A stretch of 64,000 bases of DNA from Ariolimax columbianus (Eukaryota; Mollusca; Gastropoda; Stylommatophora; Arionidae). This document shows positions 54,507-64,000 of this stretch, in pieces (the stretch's first letter is position 1; each line of letters starts with the position of its first letter). The DNA lies in assembly GCA_036924085.1 (NCBI GenBank), contig JAVGWX010000019.1, forward strand, positions 10,011,572 through 10,075,571, in the 5' to 3' direction. The notes under the pieces are model-generated. The model saw only the letters and a list, made by a program, of their open reading frames with translations. It was not told the DNA's origin and searched no databases. The translations under genes were made by a program, and so were the position numbers.

Positions 54507-56405
54507 TCACAGAAAATGTGAACAGAGCTGAGATTTGAATTCGATATTAGCTCGCACATCTACCAGCCAGCCATCTTCTTCTTTTTCCTCTTCTTTTGTC
54601 GTCTCACTTTCTACCTGGTCGTAGCCCAGTGTCGTGGTATGTATTTGTCTTTCGCTTCTCTCGTGGCTCGAGTAATATTTTTCCCTCATTTTACGGCAGG
54701 TTTCTTTTACGCTATCTATCCACATTTTCCCCGGTCTACCTCTAGCCCTTCTTCCTGATGTTCTCCTGTAGACGGTTGCATTAACAATGTGGTCTGGTTG
54801 CATTCTCACAATGTGGTTTTGTTGCATTCTTACAATGTGACCTGGTTGCATTCTCACAATGTGACCTGGTTGCATTCTCACAATGTGACCTGGTTGCATT
54901 CTCACAATGTGACCTGGTTGCGTTCTCACAATGTGGTTTTGTTGCATTATTACAATGTGACCTGTTTGCATTCTCACAATGTGACCTGGTTGCATTTTCA
55001 CAATGTGACCTGGTTGCATTCTCACAATGTGACCTGGTTGCATTCTCACAATGTGACCTGGTTGCATTCTCACAATGTGACCTGGTTGCGTTCTCACAAT
55101 GTGGTTTTGTTGCATTCTTACAATGTGACCTGGTTGCCTTCTCACAATGTGACCTGGTTGCATTCTCACAATGTGACCTGGTTGCATTCTCACAATGTGA
55201 CCTGGTTGCATTCTCACAATGTGACCTGGTTGCATTCTCACAATTTGACCTGGTTGCATTCTCACAATGTGGTTTTGTTGCATTCTTACAATGTGACCTG
55301 GTTGCATTCTCACAATGTGACCTGGTTGCGTTCTCACAATGTGACCTGGTTGCATTCGCACAATGTGGTTTTGTTGCATTCTCACAATGTGACCTGGTTG
55401 CATTCTCACGATGTGGTTTTGTTGCATTCTCACAATGTGGTTTTGTTGCATTCTCACAATGTGACCTGGTTGCATTCTCACAATGTGGTTTTGTTGCATT
55501 CTCACAATGTGGTTTTGTTGCATTCTCACAATGTGACCTGGTTGCATTCTCACAATGTGGTTTTGTTGCATTCTCACAATGTGGTTTTGTTGCATTCTCA
55601 CAATGTGACCTGGTTGCATTCTTACAATGTGACCTGGTTGCATTCTCACAATGTGGTTTTGTTGCATTCTTACAATGTGACCTGGTTGCATTCTCACGAT
55701 GTGACCTGGTTGCATTCTCACAATGTGACCTGGTTGCATTCTTACAATGTGACCTGGCTGCATTCTCACAATGTGGTTTTGTTGCATTCTTACAATGTGA
55801 CCTGGTTGCATTCTCACAATGTGACCTGGTTGCATTCTCACAATGTGACCTGGTTGCATTCTCACAATGTGACCTGGTTGCGTTCTCACAATGTGACCTG
55901 GTTGCATTCTCACAATTTGACCTGGTTGCATTCTCACAATGTGGTTTTGTTGCATTCTTACAATGTGACCTGGTTGCATTCTCACAATGTGACCTGGTTG
56001 CATTCTCACAATGTGGTTTTGTTGCATTCTCACAATGTGGTTTTGTTGCATTCTCACAATGTGACCTGGTTGCATTCTCACAATGTGGTTTTGTTGCATT
56101 CTCACAATGTGGTTTTGTTGCATTCTCACAATGTGACCTGGTTGCATTCTCACAATGTGACCTGGTTGCATTCTCACAATGTGACCTGGTTGCATTCTTA
56201 CAATGTGACCTGGTTGCATTCTCACAATGTGACCTGGTTGCATTCTCACAATGTGACCTGGTTGCATTCTCACAATGTGACCTGGTTGCATTCTCACAAT
56301 GTGATCTGGTTGCATTCTCACAATGTGACCTGGTTGCGTTCTCACAATGTGACCAAACCAATTCATTGTCTGATGGTCGATGTACTGTAGCCATCTAAAA
56401 CACAA
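54507..56405 (-). pseudogene. LINE-G C-terminus with motif amplified about 65 times
   Basis: One minus-strand frame of 632 aa runs through. Both ends look like one LINE C-terminus: HQTMNWFGHIVR at the upstream end (56350) and, after the array, NATVYRRTSGRRARGRPGKM, WIDSVKETCRKM (54660-54790), the RARGRPxKxWID hallmark. Between them an 8-residue unit (GHIVRMQP or NHIVRMQQ) is repeated. In LINE tails xWFGHIVRM normally occurs once just before the YRR...RARGRP part. No catalytic motifs are present. Whether the open frame is translated cannot be told from sequence; I infer not. Confidence 0.88.
54785..56345 (-). repeat. 24-bp satellite derived from the LINE GHIVRM motif
   Basis: About 65 units of 24 bp, no indels. 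Two main types alternate in irregular blocks: TCTCACAATGTGACCTGG (encoding GHIVRMQP) and TCTCACAATGTGGTTTTG (encoding NHIVRMQQ). Block order near 55420-55620 (one GACC unit, then two GTTT units, repeated) recurs near 56000-56130, suggesting multi-unit duplications. Reading is open in three frames on both strands (632, 537 and 533 aa). Confidence 0.95.
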
Positions 56406-56625
56406 AACTATGAAACTTAACTTCTTTTATTTCTCAATTATTGAACTTTAAGAAATTAATAAAAACATATTTGAAGGATGGCTTGCCTTTCTTCACCCGT
56501 CTGAATCGCCTTGACTTTTGTCATCCGTCAGGTTGTTTTGACTTTTTTTCATCAATCTCGTTCGAATTTGCTTTTTTTTTGAACCGTCTGGTTCGCCGAG
56601 GCTTTTATTTTAAACTGCCTGATTC
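56406..56625. other. Unassigned spacer
   Basis: AATAAAAACATATTTGAAGG and CGTCTGAATCGCC, grading into the next array. Confidence 0.3.
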
Positions 56626-57115
56626 AAAATGATTAATCTCACCCGTTCCGTTCAAAGCTGTCTGGTTCTCTTTGTTTTCATCGGTCTCTTTGCTTTCATC
56701 CGTCTGGTTCTCTTTGTTTTTATCGGTCTGATACTCTTTGCTTTCATCCGTCTGGTTCTTCTTTGCTGTTCTAAGCTGTCTGGTTCTCCTTGACTGTTTT
56801 AACCAGTCTGGTTCTTTTTCGCTGTTCTAAGCTGTCTGGTTCTTCTTTGCTGTTCTAAGCTGTCTGGTTCTTTTCTGTTCTAAGCTGTCTGGTTCTCCTT
56901 GGCTGTTTTCATCCATCTGGTTCTCCTATGCTGTTCTAAGCCATCTGGTTCTCCTTGGCTGTTTTCATCCGTCTGGTTCTTATTGGCTGTTCTAAACCGT
57001 CTGGTTCTCCTTGGTTGTTTTCATCTGTCTGGTTCTCCTTGGCTGTTCTAAACCGTCTGGTTCTCCTTGGCTGTTTTCATCCGTCTGGTTCTTCTTGTGT
57101 GTTTTCATCTTTTTG
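56500..57115 (+). repeat. Degenerate 28-32-bp minisatellite
   Basis: About 19 units with CCGTCTGGTTCTCCTTGGCT and GTTCTAAGC or GTTTTCATC. Two subtypes, TTCTAAGCTGTCTGG and TTTTCATCCGTCTGG, are interspersed; the right part alternates them, which gives a dimeric unit of about 58 bp (56880-57100). Confidence 0.88.
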
Positions 57116-57244
57116 ATTCTTCTTGAAAAATACTCGTGTGTTCTGTTTTGTTTCTTTTTCCATTGTTATAGTGACCGTACGCTCTTGTCAACAACAGTGA
57201 TTTCGGTAACATCAATGCTTGTGAGCCAATAAACTGTTTCGGCC

Positions 57245-57615
57245 TCCAGACCTATCCATAGTCCGTAATGTTGAATGCAAGGCCTATTCATGGCCATGCG
57301 GCTGAATCCAAAGCCTATCCATAGCCATGCTACTGTATCCAAAGACTATCCAAAGTCCTTAAATCTGTATCCAACGCATATCAATAGCCGATAATAATGT
57401 ATCAAAAGCATACTCATAGCCCGTAAAGATGTATTCAAGGCCTGTCCATATCCTATTATGCGGAATCCAAAGTCTATCCATAGCCGTAATGATGTATACA
57501 AAGCGTATCCATAGCACGTAATGGTGTTTCCAAGGCTAATCCAAAGCCCATACTGCTGTATCCAAAGCCTCTCCATAGCATGTAAAGCTGTATCCAAGGC
57601 CTGTTCTAGTCGTGT
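57245..57615. repeat. Degenerate 31-33-bp minisatellite
   Basis: About 11 units with TGTATCCAAAGCCTATCCAT and AGCCCGTAATG. Units differ at many positions, so this is an older array. The 174-aa minus frame (57346-57870) runs across it into unique sequence and has one hydrophobic segment (FLVLIMVVYIVWI) but no recognised domain. Confidence 0.82.
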
Positions 57616-57960
57616 ATCCATTATTAAAAAAGCTTCAGCGATGGCCACTATCTTAGTCCTACTGACCCGATATGTTTCCGCTTGTAACATATGATTACAA
57701 AGGTTGACCTCCATCCATTCCCAAATTGGACCGCCTATTTGAGCTCCTGCCACGAGACCACATCTACCCTGATCTATTCTTTCACCGTTCTTCTGAATCC
57801 AGACAATGTAAACAACCATGATCAGGACTAGAAACCACCGACGACAGAGGCCAGTAGGGACACACTTCACCTCTAGTGCACTGGTAATATCTCGGATTAC
57901 ACTTTTGAATGCTTATCTTAGACTTTCACTTGTCTAAATCTGATTAGTGTAGATTGTTGA
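57616..57960. other. Unassigned stretch
   Basis: Covered by the upstream part of the 174-aa minus-strand frame. No repeat match. A real exon here is possible but unsupported. Confidence 0.3.
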
Positions 57961-57964
57961 ACAT

Positions 57965-58165
57965 TGGCTTTTGAAGTGACAGGTATAGGGTTCAACTCGC
58001 ACAACTGCCACTCTCCAGTCAACTAAGCTCTAATTGCGTACCTGACTTGCAGTTAGGGAAGAAAAAGGCAGTGAGAAGGGGATTTGGCTACCCCACCCCA
58101 CTCAAGCTGTGGATTAATATACTGAAATCTTTAATACTTCATTTCCAACCAGCGGCCACGTTTTC
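57965..58165 (+). mobile_element. SINE-D copy
   Basis: Head AGTGACAGGTATAGGGTTCA with box-B-like GGGTTCAACTCGC, then CACTCTCCAGTCAACTAAGC, GCGTACCTGACTTGCAGTTA, GGCAGTGAGAAGGGGATTTG, CACTCAAGCTGTGG and ACTGAAATCTTTAATACTTC. Confidence 0.72.
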
Positions 58166-58700
58166 TGGAGGACAACCTTGACCTTTCTACGTTGTCGCTA
58201 CACATATTGGATTTCCACATTATGCAAATTTAAGCCGGTAATGAGCAGGCGATCCATTCTGGGTCTTGGCTCCCCATAATGGGAAGAAAAGACTAGCACC
58301 ACTTGCATCCCTTTGCATGTCGCTCAAAGCGACTTCTTATATTTGCTCATTGATTTTTAAGTCGTCAGATGAGTTTCCGTAATCAACTGAACCGTACAGC
58401 TTTGAGTTTAGTGTCGAGACGCAGTCTACTGTAGATACAGGCTTTCTGACTCACTTAGAAATCCACTTGAAACGTCACATTTCATGGCTGACTAAATAAC
58501 GGAATTTGCTTGCAACTATAATAGAGTGTTCGTGAAACAAAGATGGATATACAGTTGGTTTCGGGCAGGGTTCTATGAAAGGCTCCCTCTCAACAGTGAT
58601 TTGTTGTGCTTTGTACAGTGAATATTTTAAATTTGTCTGCGTGGAGCATGAATTGATTATAAACCTTGGCACAAAATGTGTTCTATTATTTAGTTGGCGG
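58166..58700. other. Unassigned stretch
   Basis: A 65-aa minus frame (58475-58672) shows no domain. Nothing recognised. Confidence 0.3.
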
Positions 58701-58704
58701 TGGA

Positions 58705-59215
58705 TCTAAAGTAGGTCATGGTTGAGACATCTGTCTAGGGAGACTTTGTCATGCTCAAGCCCAGGCCTATCTAAAGTAAGTCATGGTTGAGGCATCTGTT
58801 TAGGGAGACTTTGTCATGCTCAAGCCCAGGCCTATCTAAAGTAGGTCATGGTTGAGGCATCTGTTTAGGGAGACTTTGTCATGCTCAAGCCCAGGCCTAT
58901 CTAAAGTAGGTCATGGTTGAGGCATCTGTTTAGGGAGACTTTGTCATGCTCAAGCCCAGGCCTATCTAAAGTAGGTCATGGTTGAGGCATCTGTTTAGGG
59001 AGACTTTGTCATGCTCAAGCCCAGGCCTATCTAAAGTAGGTCATGGTTGAGGCATCTGTTTAGGGAGACTTTGTCATGCTCAAGCCCAGGCCTATCTAAA
59101 GTAAGTCATGGTTGAGACATCTGTCTAGGGAGACTTTGTCATGCTCAAGCCCAGGCCTATTTAAAGTAAGTCATGGTTGAGGCATTTGTCTATGGAGACT
59201 TTCTCATGCAGAAGC
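58705..59215 (+). repeat. 65-bp minisatellite next to LINE-M
   Basis: Eight units of 65 bp with GGTCATGGTTGAGGCATCTG and CTCAAGCCCAGGCCTA. The first and seventh units share GAGACATCTGTCTAGGG, the inner ones GAGGCATCTGTTTAGGG. The last unit runs into LINE-M 3' sequence, so it may derive from that element's 3' UTR. Confidence 0.93.
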
Positions 59216-61010
59216 CCACCTCACCAACAAGATTGGTGGACCCCGTTTGTCCATGATAAACCAACTGAAGGTTATTTGCAGTCGTTTTAGAAGCCTCCCA
59301 TGACAGTGCTCGTCTGCGGAGAGCTGTGTGCCATGCTGCACGGTCTCTTGCAGCATCGTCCCATGTTTCAAGGTTTATGCTGAGGCTTTTAAAGACATTT
59401 TTAGTGTGTCTTTAAAGCGCTTTTCTTTGGCCTCCTAATGAGCGTTTGCCCTTCTGCATCTCGCCATAGAAGATTATTTTTGCCAAATGATTGTCTTGCA
59501 CGCAAACCACATGACCCGCCCAGCGAATCTGTGATTGCATCATGATGGTATCAATGCTCGGGATTCCAGCTCTCTCAAGAACATCAGTGTCTGGGATCAT
59601 GTCTTGCCATTTGACATTCATCACTTTCCTGAGACAAAGTGTGTGAAAATGATTCAGCTTCTTCACGTGACACCTGTATACAGTCCCTGTTTCACTTACA
59701 TATAGCAACCCTTGATCGACCACTGCTCTTTAAACTTTAAACTTCGTCTGGAGGACGATGTCATTTCGACGCCAGACGTTTCAGTGTAGTAAGCCAAATG
59801 TGGCGCTGGCTTTGGCGATTCTGACGTTCATCTCATCATCCATGACTACATTCAGAGACAGTGAACTACCGAGGTATGTCAATCTATTTACAACCTTCAG
59901 TTTTTCACCATTGATTTTGATTGGCTCAGTATACGTTTTGCCAGGAGCTGGTTGGTACATTATTTCAGTTTTCTCTGTGTTGATGTGAAGTCCAAAGTTG
60001 AAACACGCTAAGCAGAAATTATCCACGCTTTTCTGCAGATCAGCGTCTGAGGCAGCGTTCAGGGCACAGTCGCCAGGAAACAGACGATCTCAGCTGGTGT
60101 GTGTCTTGACCTTAGTTGTTGCTTGAATCCGCCTTAGGTTGAACAGCTGACCATCTATACGATATCTTATGTCGATTCCTATGTCACCGTCTCTGAAAGC
60201 ATCAGTCATCATTGCAGAGAACAGCATGCTGAACAAGGTTGGTACAAGCACACACTCCTGTTTAACGCCGTGTGTTACTGAAAAGGACTTCGATATAGCA
60301 CAATTTTCCTGAACTCTAGCCTGAATTCCATCATGCAGTTTCCGTACTACGTTGACAAATTTCATTGGGCAGCCGAACTTTGTCATTGTTTTTGCAGGAC
60401 TTCTCTGTTGGCGAAGGCTACCTGCAGGTCGCCTTGCTGTTCCTGGCATTTCTCTTGTAGCTGTCTGGCAGCAAACACCATATCCGCGGTCCCACGCTCT
60501 TTCCGGAATCCACACTGACTTTCAGGTAGAAGACCTTCATCAAGATGAACTGTGAGGCGATGGAGACGGATTCTGGCTAATATCTTCTCTGCGATGGACA
60601 GTAGAGAAATGCTGAGATGGTTATCGCATGATTGGCGGTTACCTTTCCGTTCATACAGATGTATTATTGAGGCATCCTCCAGATCTTGCGGGATGGTTTC
60701 ACTGTGTCACATCTGTTTGAAGAGCAAGTGGAGTTTTATAGTTAGTGCTATACCGCCATTTTTGTCAACCTCCACAGCAATTCAATCGGACCCAGGTGTT
60801 TGGCCACTGGAGAGTTGACTAACCGTCTTTTAGGTCTCCTCTACAGTCGGTATATCATCCACAGCCTCGCTGCTAACAGATGACGGCTGGTTTAACATAT
60901 CACCAAAGTGCTCTGCCCAACGTGTGATAATTTTGTCAGGGTCTGTAATTAGTGTTTTCCCATCTGCATGGAGGAGGGGTAGTGAACCTCGTTGTAGCAA
61001 GTGACACGCA
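59215..61010 (-). pseudogene. LINE-M reverse transcriptase, decayed
   Basis: Minus-strand pieces in order: LHADGKTLITDPDKIITRWA and EHFGDMLNQPSSVSSEAVDD (60850-61000); DASIIHLYERKGNRQSCDNH and SLLSIAEKILARIRL (60560-60700); LLPESQCGFRKERGTADMVF (60460-60540); KFGCPMKFVNVVRKLHDG and NCAISKSFSVTHGVKQEC (60240-60370); YRIDGQLFNLRRIQATTKVK (60100-60160); LFPGDCALNAAS (60045-60085); NFGLHINTEKTEIMYQPAPG and NRLTYLGSSLSL (59800-60010); then HFHTLCLRKVMNVKWQDMIP, QIRWAGHVV and GKRSLGGQRK (59430-59690). The palm motif C, FADD in relatives, reads FPGD here, so a catalytic Asp is lost. Several stops and frameshifts (near 60400 and 60710) confirm inactivation. The 5' endonuclease is absent. Confidence 0.93.
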
Positions 61011-61157
61011 GATGAAGCCAAGAACAACACAACCACCTGGAATACCTGAGTGTACCTTCATCAACACGCTCGGGATGTGAGGAAAGCTACAACAAACTGC
61101 CACTTAACGTCCTTTTCAGGGCGCACAAAACAGTAAATCTACTCATTGTGGGCATTC

Positions 61158-61189
<32 letters not shown>

Positions 61190-61190
61190 A
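61010..61190 (+). repeat. Dispersed repeat DR-1, copy 4
   Basis: ACACGCAGATGAAGCCAAGA, ACCTTCATCAACACGCTCGG, GAGGAAAGCTACAACAAACT, ACGTCCTTTTCAGGGCGCAC, AAACAGTAAATCTACTCATT and a CAA tail (61157-61189). It directly abuts the 5' limit of LINE-M. Confidence 0.85.
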
Positions 61191-61264
61191 AACTGAAGGT
61201 TGTAGTGTCAACCCCTTGCGGGTCGCTGCATAGAACAACAGATGAGGTTCAGCCCGAATCCTCG

Positions 61265-61685
61265 AAAGGTCTCCACGAGCTCCATGAAAGGTCTCTATGT
61301 GGTCCATGAAAGGTCTCTATGTGGTCCATGAAAGGTCTCTATGTGGTCCATGAAAGGTCTCTATGTGGTCCATGAAAGGTCTCTATGTGGTCCATGAAAG
61401 GTCTCTAAGTGGTCCATGAAAGGTCTCTATGTGGTACATGGAAGATCTCAATGTGGTCCATGAAAGGTCTCTATGTGGTCCATGAAAGGTCTCTATGTGG
61501 TCCCTGATAGGTCTCTATGTGGTCCATGAAAGGTCTCTATGTGGTCCATGAAAGGTCTCTATGTGGTCCCTGATAGGTCTCTATGTGGTCCTTGAAAGGT
61601 CTCTATGTGGTCCATGAAAGGTCTCTATGTGGTCCATGAAAGGTCTCTATGTGGTCCATGAAAGGTCTCTATGTGGTCCACGAAT
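61265..61685 (+). repeat. 22-bp minisatellite
   Basis: Nineteen units of 22 bp with GGTCTCTATGTGGTCCATGA. Variants: GGTCCCTGATAGG (61500, 61567), GGTACATGGAAGATCTCA (61434). The CCTGATAGG variant pair is 66 bp apart, i.e. three units, suggesting a three-unit duplication. Confidence 0.96.
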
Positions 61686-61864
61686 TGTGACCAAAATCTG
61701 ACTAAATTAAAGTAGTCTTTTCAATAAAGGTTCCCAGACACTTGCAAGATATTTCAAGGTGTCCTCAAAGTTACAAATGTTTAGAAAAGCTGCACTGACT
61801 CTATGAATTGGAGGCCTCGAACAAAGTAAGATAAAAATATAAATCAGTAAGAGCTCCTGGAAAG

Positions 61865-62060
61865 CACCGAAACAGAACGAAATTCAAACTACGGCCACAG
61901 GGCCTTTGCCGGAAACAAAAAAAGAAAAGAAAAGTGAAACACCTAACAATTCACAAAATAAGCAACAATAACAGAAATGACAACATATACAACCGTCGAA
62001 CGGCAGCCATGTTCGCTAGCGAGTGTCCAGGAATATGCAAAATACGGAGTGCCACTTAGG
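61865..62060 (+). repeat. Dispersed repeat DR-4, copy 2 (weak)
   Basis: Blocks AACGAAATTCAAACTACGGC, CACAGGGCCTTTGCCGGAAA, CGGCAGCCATGTTCGC and GAGTGCCACTTAGG align in order with 9545-9740. The 88-aa frame (61977-62243) that overlaps shows no domain. Confidence 0.4.
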
Positions 62061-62394
62061 ACAGAGAAGGCCAAACACGAAATGATACAATTTGAACCAA
62101 TGATCCATATCGCATTATCCACGTGTCAAAAGAGGCCCCCAGACACCAGATCATATTTTGCAAATATTCCCACTGCAACAAAGTTTACGCGAGAAGACCT
62201 GGCCAAAAGAAAGAAAACGCGAGACAAACTGGCCAATCTTTGATGACCTACAACTGACGTGTGGCATAGGCGGCCCATCTGGTAACATAAACAGAGCAAT
62301 TAAAACCGAACGCAAAGAAGATGACGAACAATCATTGATCTTTAGTCCTTATTGGGACCATACATTTACGTCACACGGCTTCAGTCATTTATAG
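62061..62394. other. Unassigned stretch
   Basis: Nothing recognised beyond the frame mentioned for DR-4 and a 78-aa frame. Confidence 0.3.
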
Positions 62395-62525
62395 AATTAC
62401 AGCAGCCCTTCAAAGGGCATAATTCATTTACAGATCTGCAGTAGCCCTTCCCAGGGCTTCTGTCATTTTCAGAGCTGCAGTAGCCCTTCCCAGGGCTTCT
62501 GTCATTTTCAGAGCTGCATCAACCC
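62395..62525 (+). repeat. 39-bp short array, three units
   Basis: Units with GCAGTAGCCCTTCCCAGGGC and TTCTGTCATTTTCAGAGCT; CCCTTCCCAGGGC is a short palindromic segment. The first unit is diverged. Confidence 0.9.
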
Positions 62526-62635
62526 ATCTCAGGACAATACAACAATATAGATATAAATGAGAAGAGCAAATACCAGAATAGTTTCCGGGTCAAATATAAT
62601 AGGACCACTGTTTCCTTACTTGTATGTCGTAAGAG

Positions 62636-63420
62636 CGCGTGAGCTGCAGCGATCCATAGCTGACTTCTAGCGTCAAGGTCAGCGATCCATAGCTGACTTC
62701 TAGCGTCAAGGTCAGCGATCCATAGCTGACTTCTAACATCAAGGTCAGCGATCCATAGCTGACTTCTAGCATCAAGGTCAGCGATCCATAGCTGACCTCT
62801 AGCGTCAAGGCCAGCGATCCATAGCTGACTTCTAGCAGCCAGCGATCCATAGCTGACCTCTAGCGTCAAGGCCAGCGATCCATAGCTGACTTCTAGCGTC
62901 AAGGTCAGCGATCCATAGCTGACTTCTAGCAGCCAGCGATCCATATCTGACTTCTAGCGTCAAGGCCAGCGATCCATAGCTGACTTCTAGCAGCCAGCGA
63001 TCCATAGCTGACTTCTAGCGTCAAGGCCAGCGATCCATAGCTGACTTTTAGCAGCCAGCGATCCATAGTTGACTTCTAGCGTCAAGGTCAGCGATTCATA
63101 GCTGACTGCTAGCGTCAAGGCCAGTGAACCAGAGCTGCCACGACCCTTGTACACCTCCACGCGGTAATCCTGGATAACAGGTTGCAACAGACCAGACTGG
63201 CTAAGGAGAAGGGATCGAAGAGGGAAGGCTAACCCGGTACTCATAATTGCATGCTGAAGTCGGATGTGTCGGACCAAAAGGTGCAAATATCGCAGTCAAG
63301 CTGTAAACAACTACACAACGCATTCCGTTCTCTGGACAGCATCGTGCTACTTGCAAAGTCTTTTTCAGGACTTGGTAGCGGGAGATTGAGAATGAACGAA
63401 GAAGAAGTAGAATTATATCG
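62636..63420 (+). mobile_element. SINE-A with internally amplified 5' segment
   Basis: The array (62645-63115) is followed in family order by CCAGTGAACCAGAGCTGCCA, CACCTCCACGCGGTAATCCT, GACTGGCTAAGGAGAAGGGA, GTCGGATGTGTCGGACCAAA, CGCATTCCGTTCTCTGGACA and GGGAGATTGAGAATGAACGA AGAAG. The SINE is otherwise complete at its 3' end. Minus-strand frames 141, 99 and 86 aa (QLWIADLDARS) are translations of the array. Confidence 0.94.
62645..63115 (+). repeat. 33-bp satellite derived from SINE-A
   Basis: About 15 units with CAGCGATCCATAGCTGACTT then CTAGCGTCAAGG; some units lack AGCGTCAAGG and read CTAGCAGCCAGCG. Ordinary SINE-A copies carry this segment once as CAGCGACCCATAGCTGACTG, followed 33 bp on by an imperfect second copy, CAGCGAACCATAGCTGCC, so the source already contained the direct repeat with the same period. 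Confidence 0.95.
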
Positions 63421-63439
63421 TAAGAGGCGACTGAACAAG

Positions 63440-63660
63440 ACCTATGTCTCAACAAATAAGTAGGATCTATTACGTATTACCATGTACGCTTAAATCATTT
63501 ATATATTACCATATCACAATGTATCATATATCTATTATCATACAATCATATATCAGTATATATTACCATAATAGCATGTACCATTTGTCTATTATCATAC
63601 CATCATATTTCATTTATCTCTTTTACCACATTAGCATACAAGTATAAATATATCACGGAG
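63440..63660. repeat. AT-rich TATCATATATC low-complexity sequence
   Basis: Loose repeats of TATTACCATA, TATCATACAATCATATATC. Possibly an old satellite of about 50-60 bp (CATGTACxxTTxxTCTATT). Confidence 0.65.
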
Positions 63661-64000
63661 ACGGTTAAAACCATAAAGCCATTAAAAAATTAATCACATG
63701 CTGTAGAATGTATAAGAAATCCATTCATGTTCACAGTGAATGTCCGAGTCTTGAGATAACGATTAACATTAGGGTCCCTAACATCGCCTCGCATGCCTCC
63801 CTCACAATGTCTGAACACTTGCATGTCAACGTATAAACTCACATTGGATATAGATAGACTTAACAGAATAGATAGTATCAGATAAACAACACACACAAAA
63901 ACCGCGCCATTGTTATGTCGTTGACAGCCCCACCACACGTAAGGGCCCTATTGTAGAGCCTTATATAAATGCGTAATTGGAGCCGACTAACAAGCAAACG
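63661..64000. other. Unassigned stretch
   Basis: An 82-aa minus frame (63690-63938) with a hydrophobic segment has no recognised domain. Nothing else seen to the right edge. Confidence 0.3.

Noticed and set aside
54781..56394. 537-aa and 533-aa frames overlapping the 632-aa frame
   Set aside because: They are the other two open readings of the 24-bp array. Only the 632-aa reading matches LINE sequence at both ends.
57346..57870. 174-aa minus-strand frame as a gene
   Set aside because: Half of it lies in a degenerate minisatellite. The unique part has one hydrophobic segment and no domain.

Overview
The window looks like repeat-dominated nuclear DNA from a eukaryote, most likely an invertebrate. 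I see no convincing host protein-coding gene, no operon-like packing, no rRNA and no free-standing tRNA gene. It holds fossil non-LTR retrotransposons (LINEs), at least four SINE-like families, several other dispersed repeats, about 25 minisatellite or satellite arrays, and microsatellites. The SINE and LINE mix fits a mollusc. My recollection, not checked, is that similar peptides from SINE-A are common in predicted proteins of sacoglossan sea slugs (Elysia, Plakobranchus). Names used here (SINE-A to D, DR-1 to 4, LINE-R1 and so on) are local labels.

Layout. 1-1.93 kb is a TTG-rich array. 1.9-13.4 kb mixes LINE ends (2.3, 8.9, 12.0 kb), a G-rich 30-bp array (4.85-5.8 kb), two loci of one 14-bp satellite (4.6, 7.7 kb) and SINEs. 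13.4-25 kb holds SINE-D copies, arrays of 37, 35, 32, 34 and 42 bp, three LINE fragments and long GT/GA tracts. 25.2-27.5 kb is an exact 60-bp array next to a 305-aa RNase H LINE end. 28-34 kb has 35-bp, 33/99-bp and 36-37-bp arrays. 35-42 kb includes a CR1-like LINE end and one LINE fossil on the minus strand carrying two unrelated arrays and a SINE. 42-54 kb is SINE/LINE mosaic with a SINE nested in a SINE. 54.5-56.4 kb is a LINE C-terminus with one 8-residue motif amplified about 65 times. 56.6-64 kb has more arrays, a degenerate reverse transcriptase, and a SINE with an internally amplified segment.

Main result. At least five tandem arrays can be traced by reading to a segment of the transposon they sit in: 37.2-40.7 kb (LINE C-terminal ILGVTWSD segment), 41.1-41.85 kb (reverse transcriptase motif A, FIDLTKVFD), 54.8-56.3 kb (LINE GHIVRM motif), 52.7-52.9 kb (SINE-A 3' end) and 62.6-63.1 kb (SINE-A 5' region). 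In several the source already contains a short internal direct repeat, so local duplication of transposon sequence looks like the origin of the satellites. Long open frames here are mostly by-products of arrays whose unit is a multiple of three or lacks stops. I treat them as non-genic unless a transposon domain is visible.
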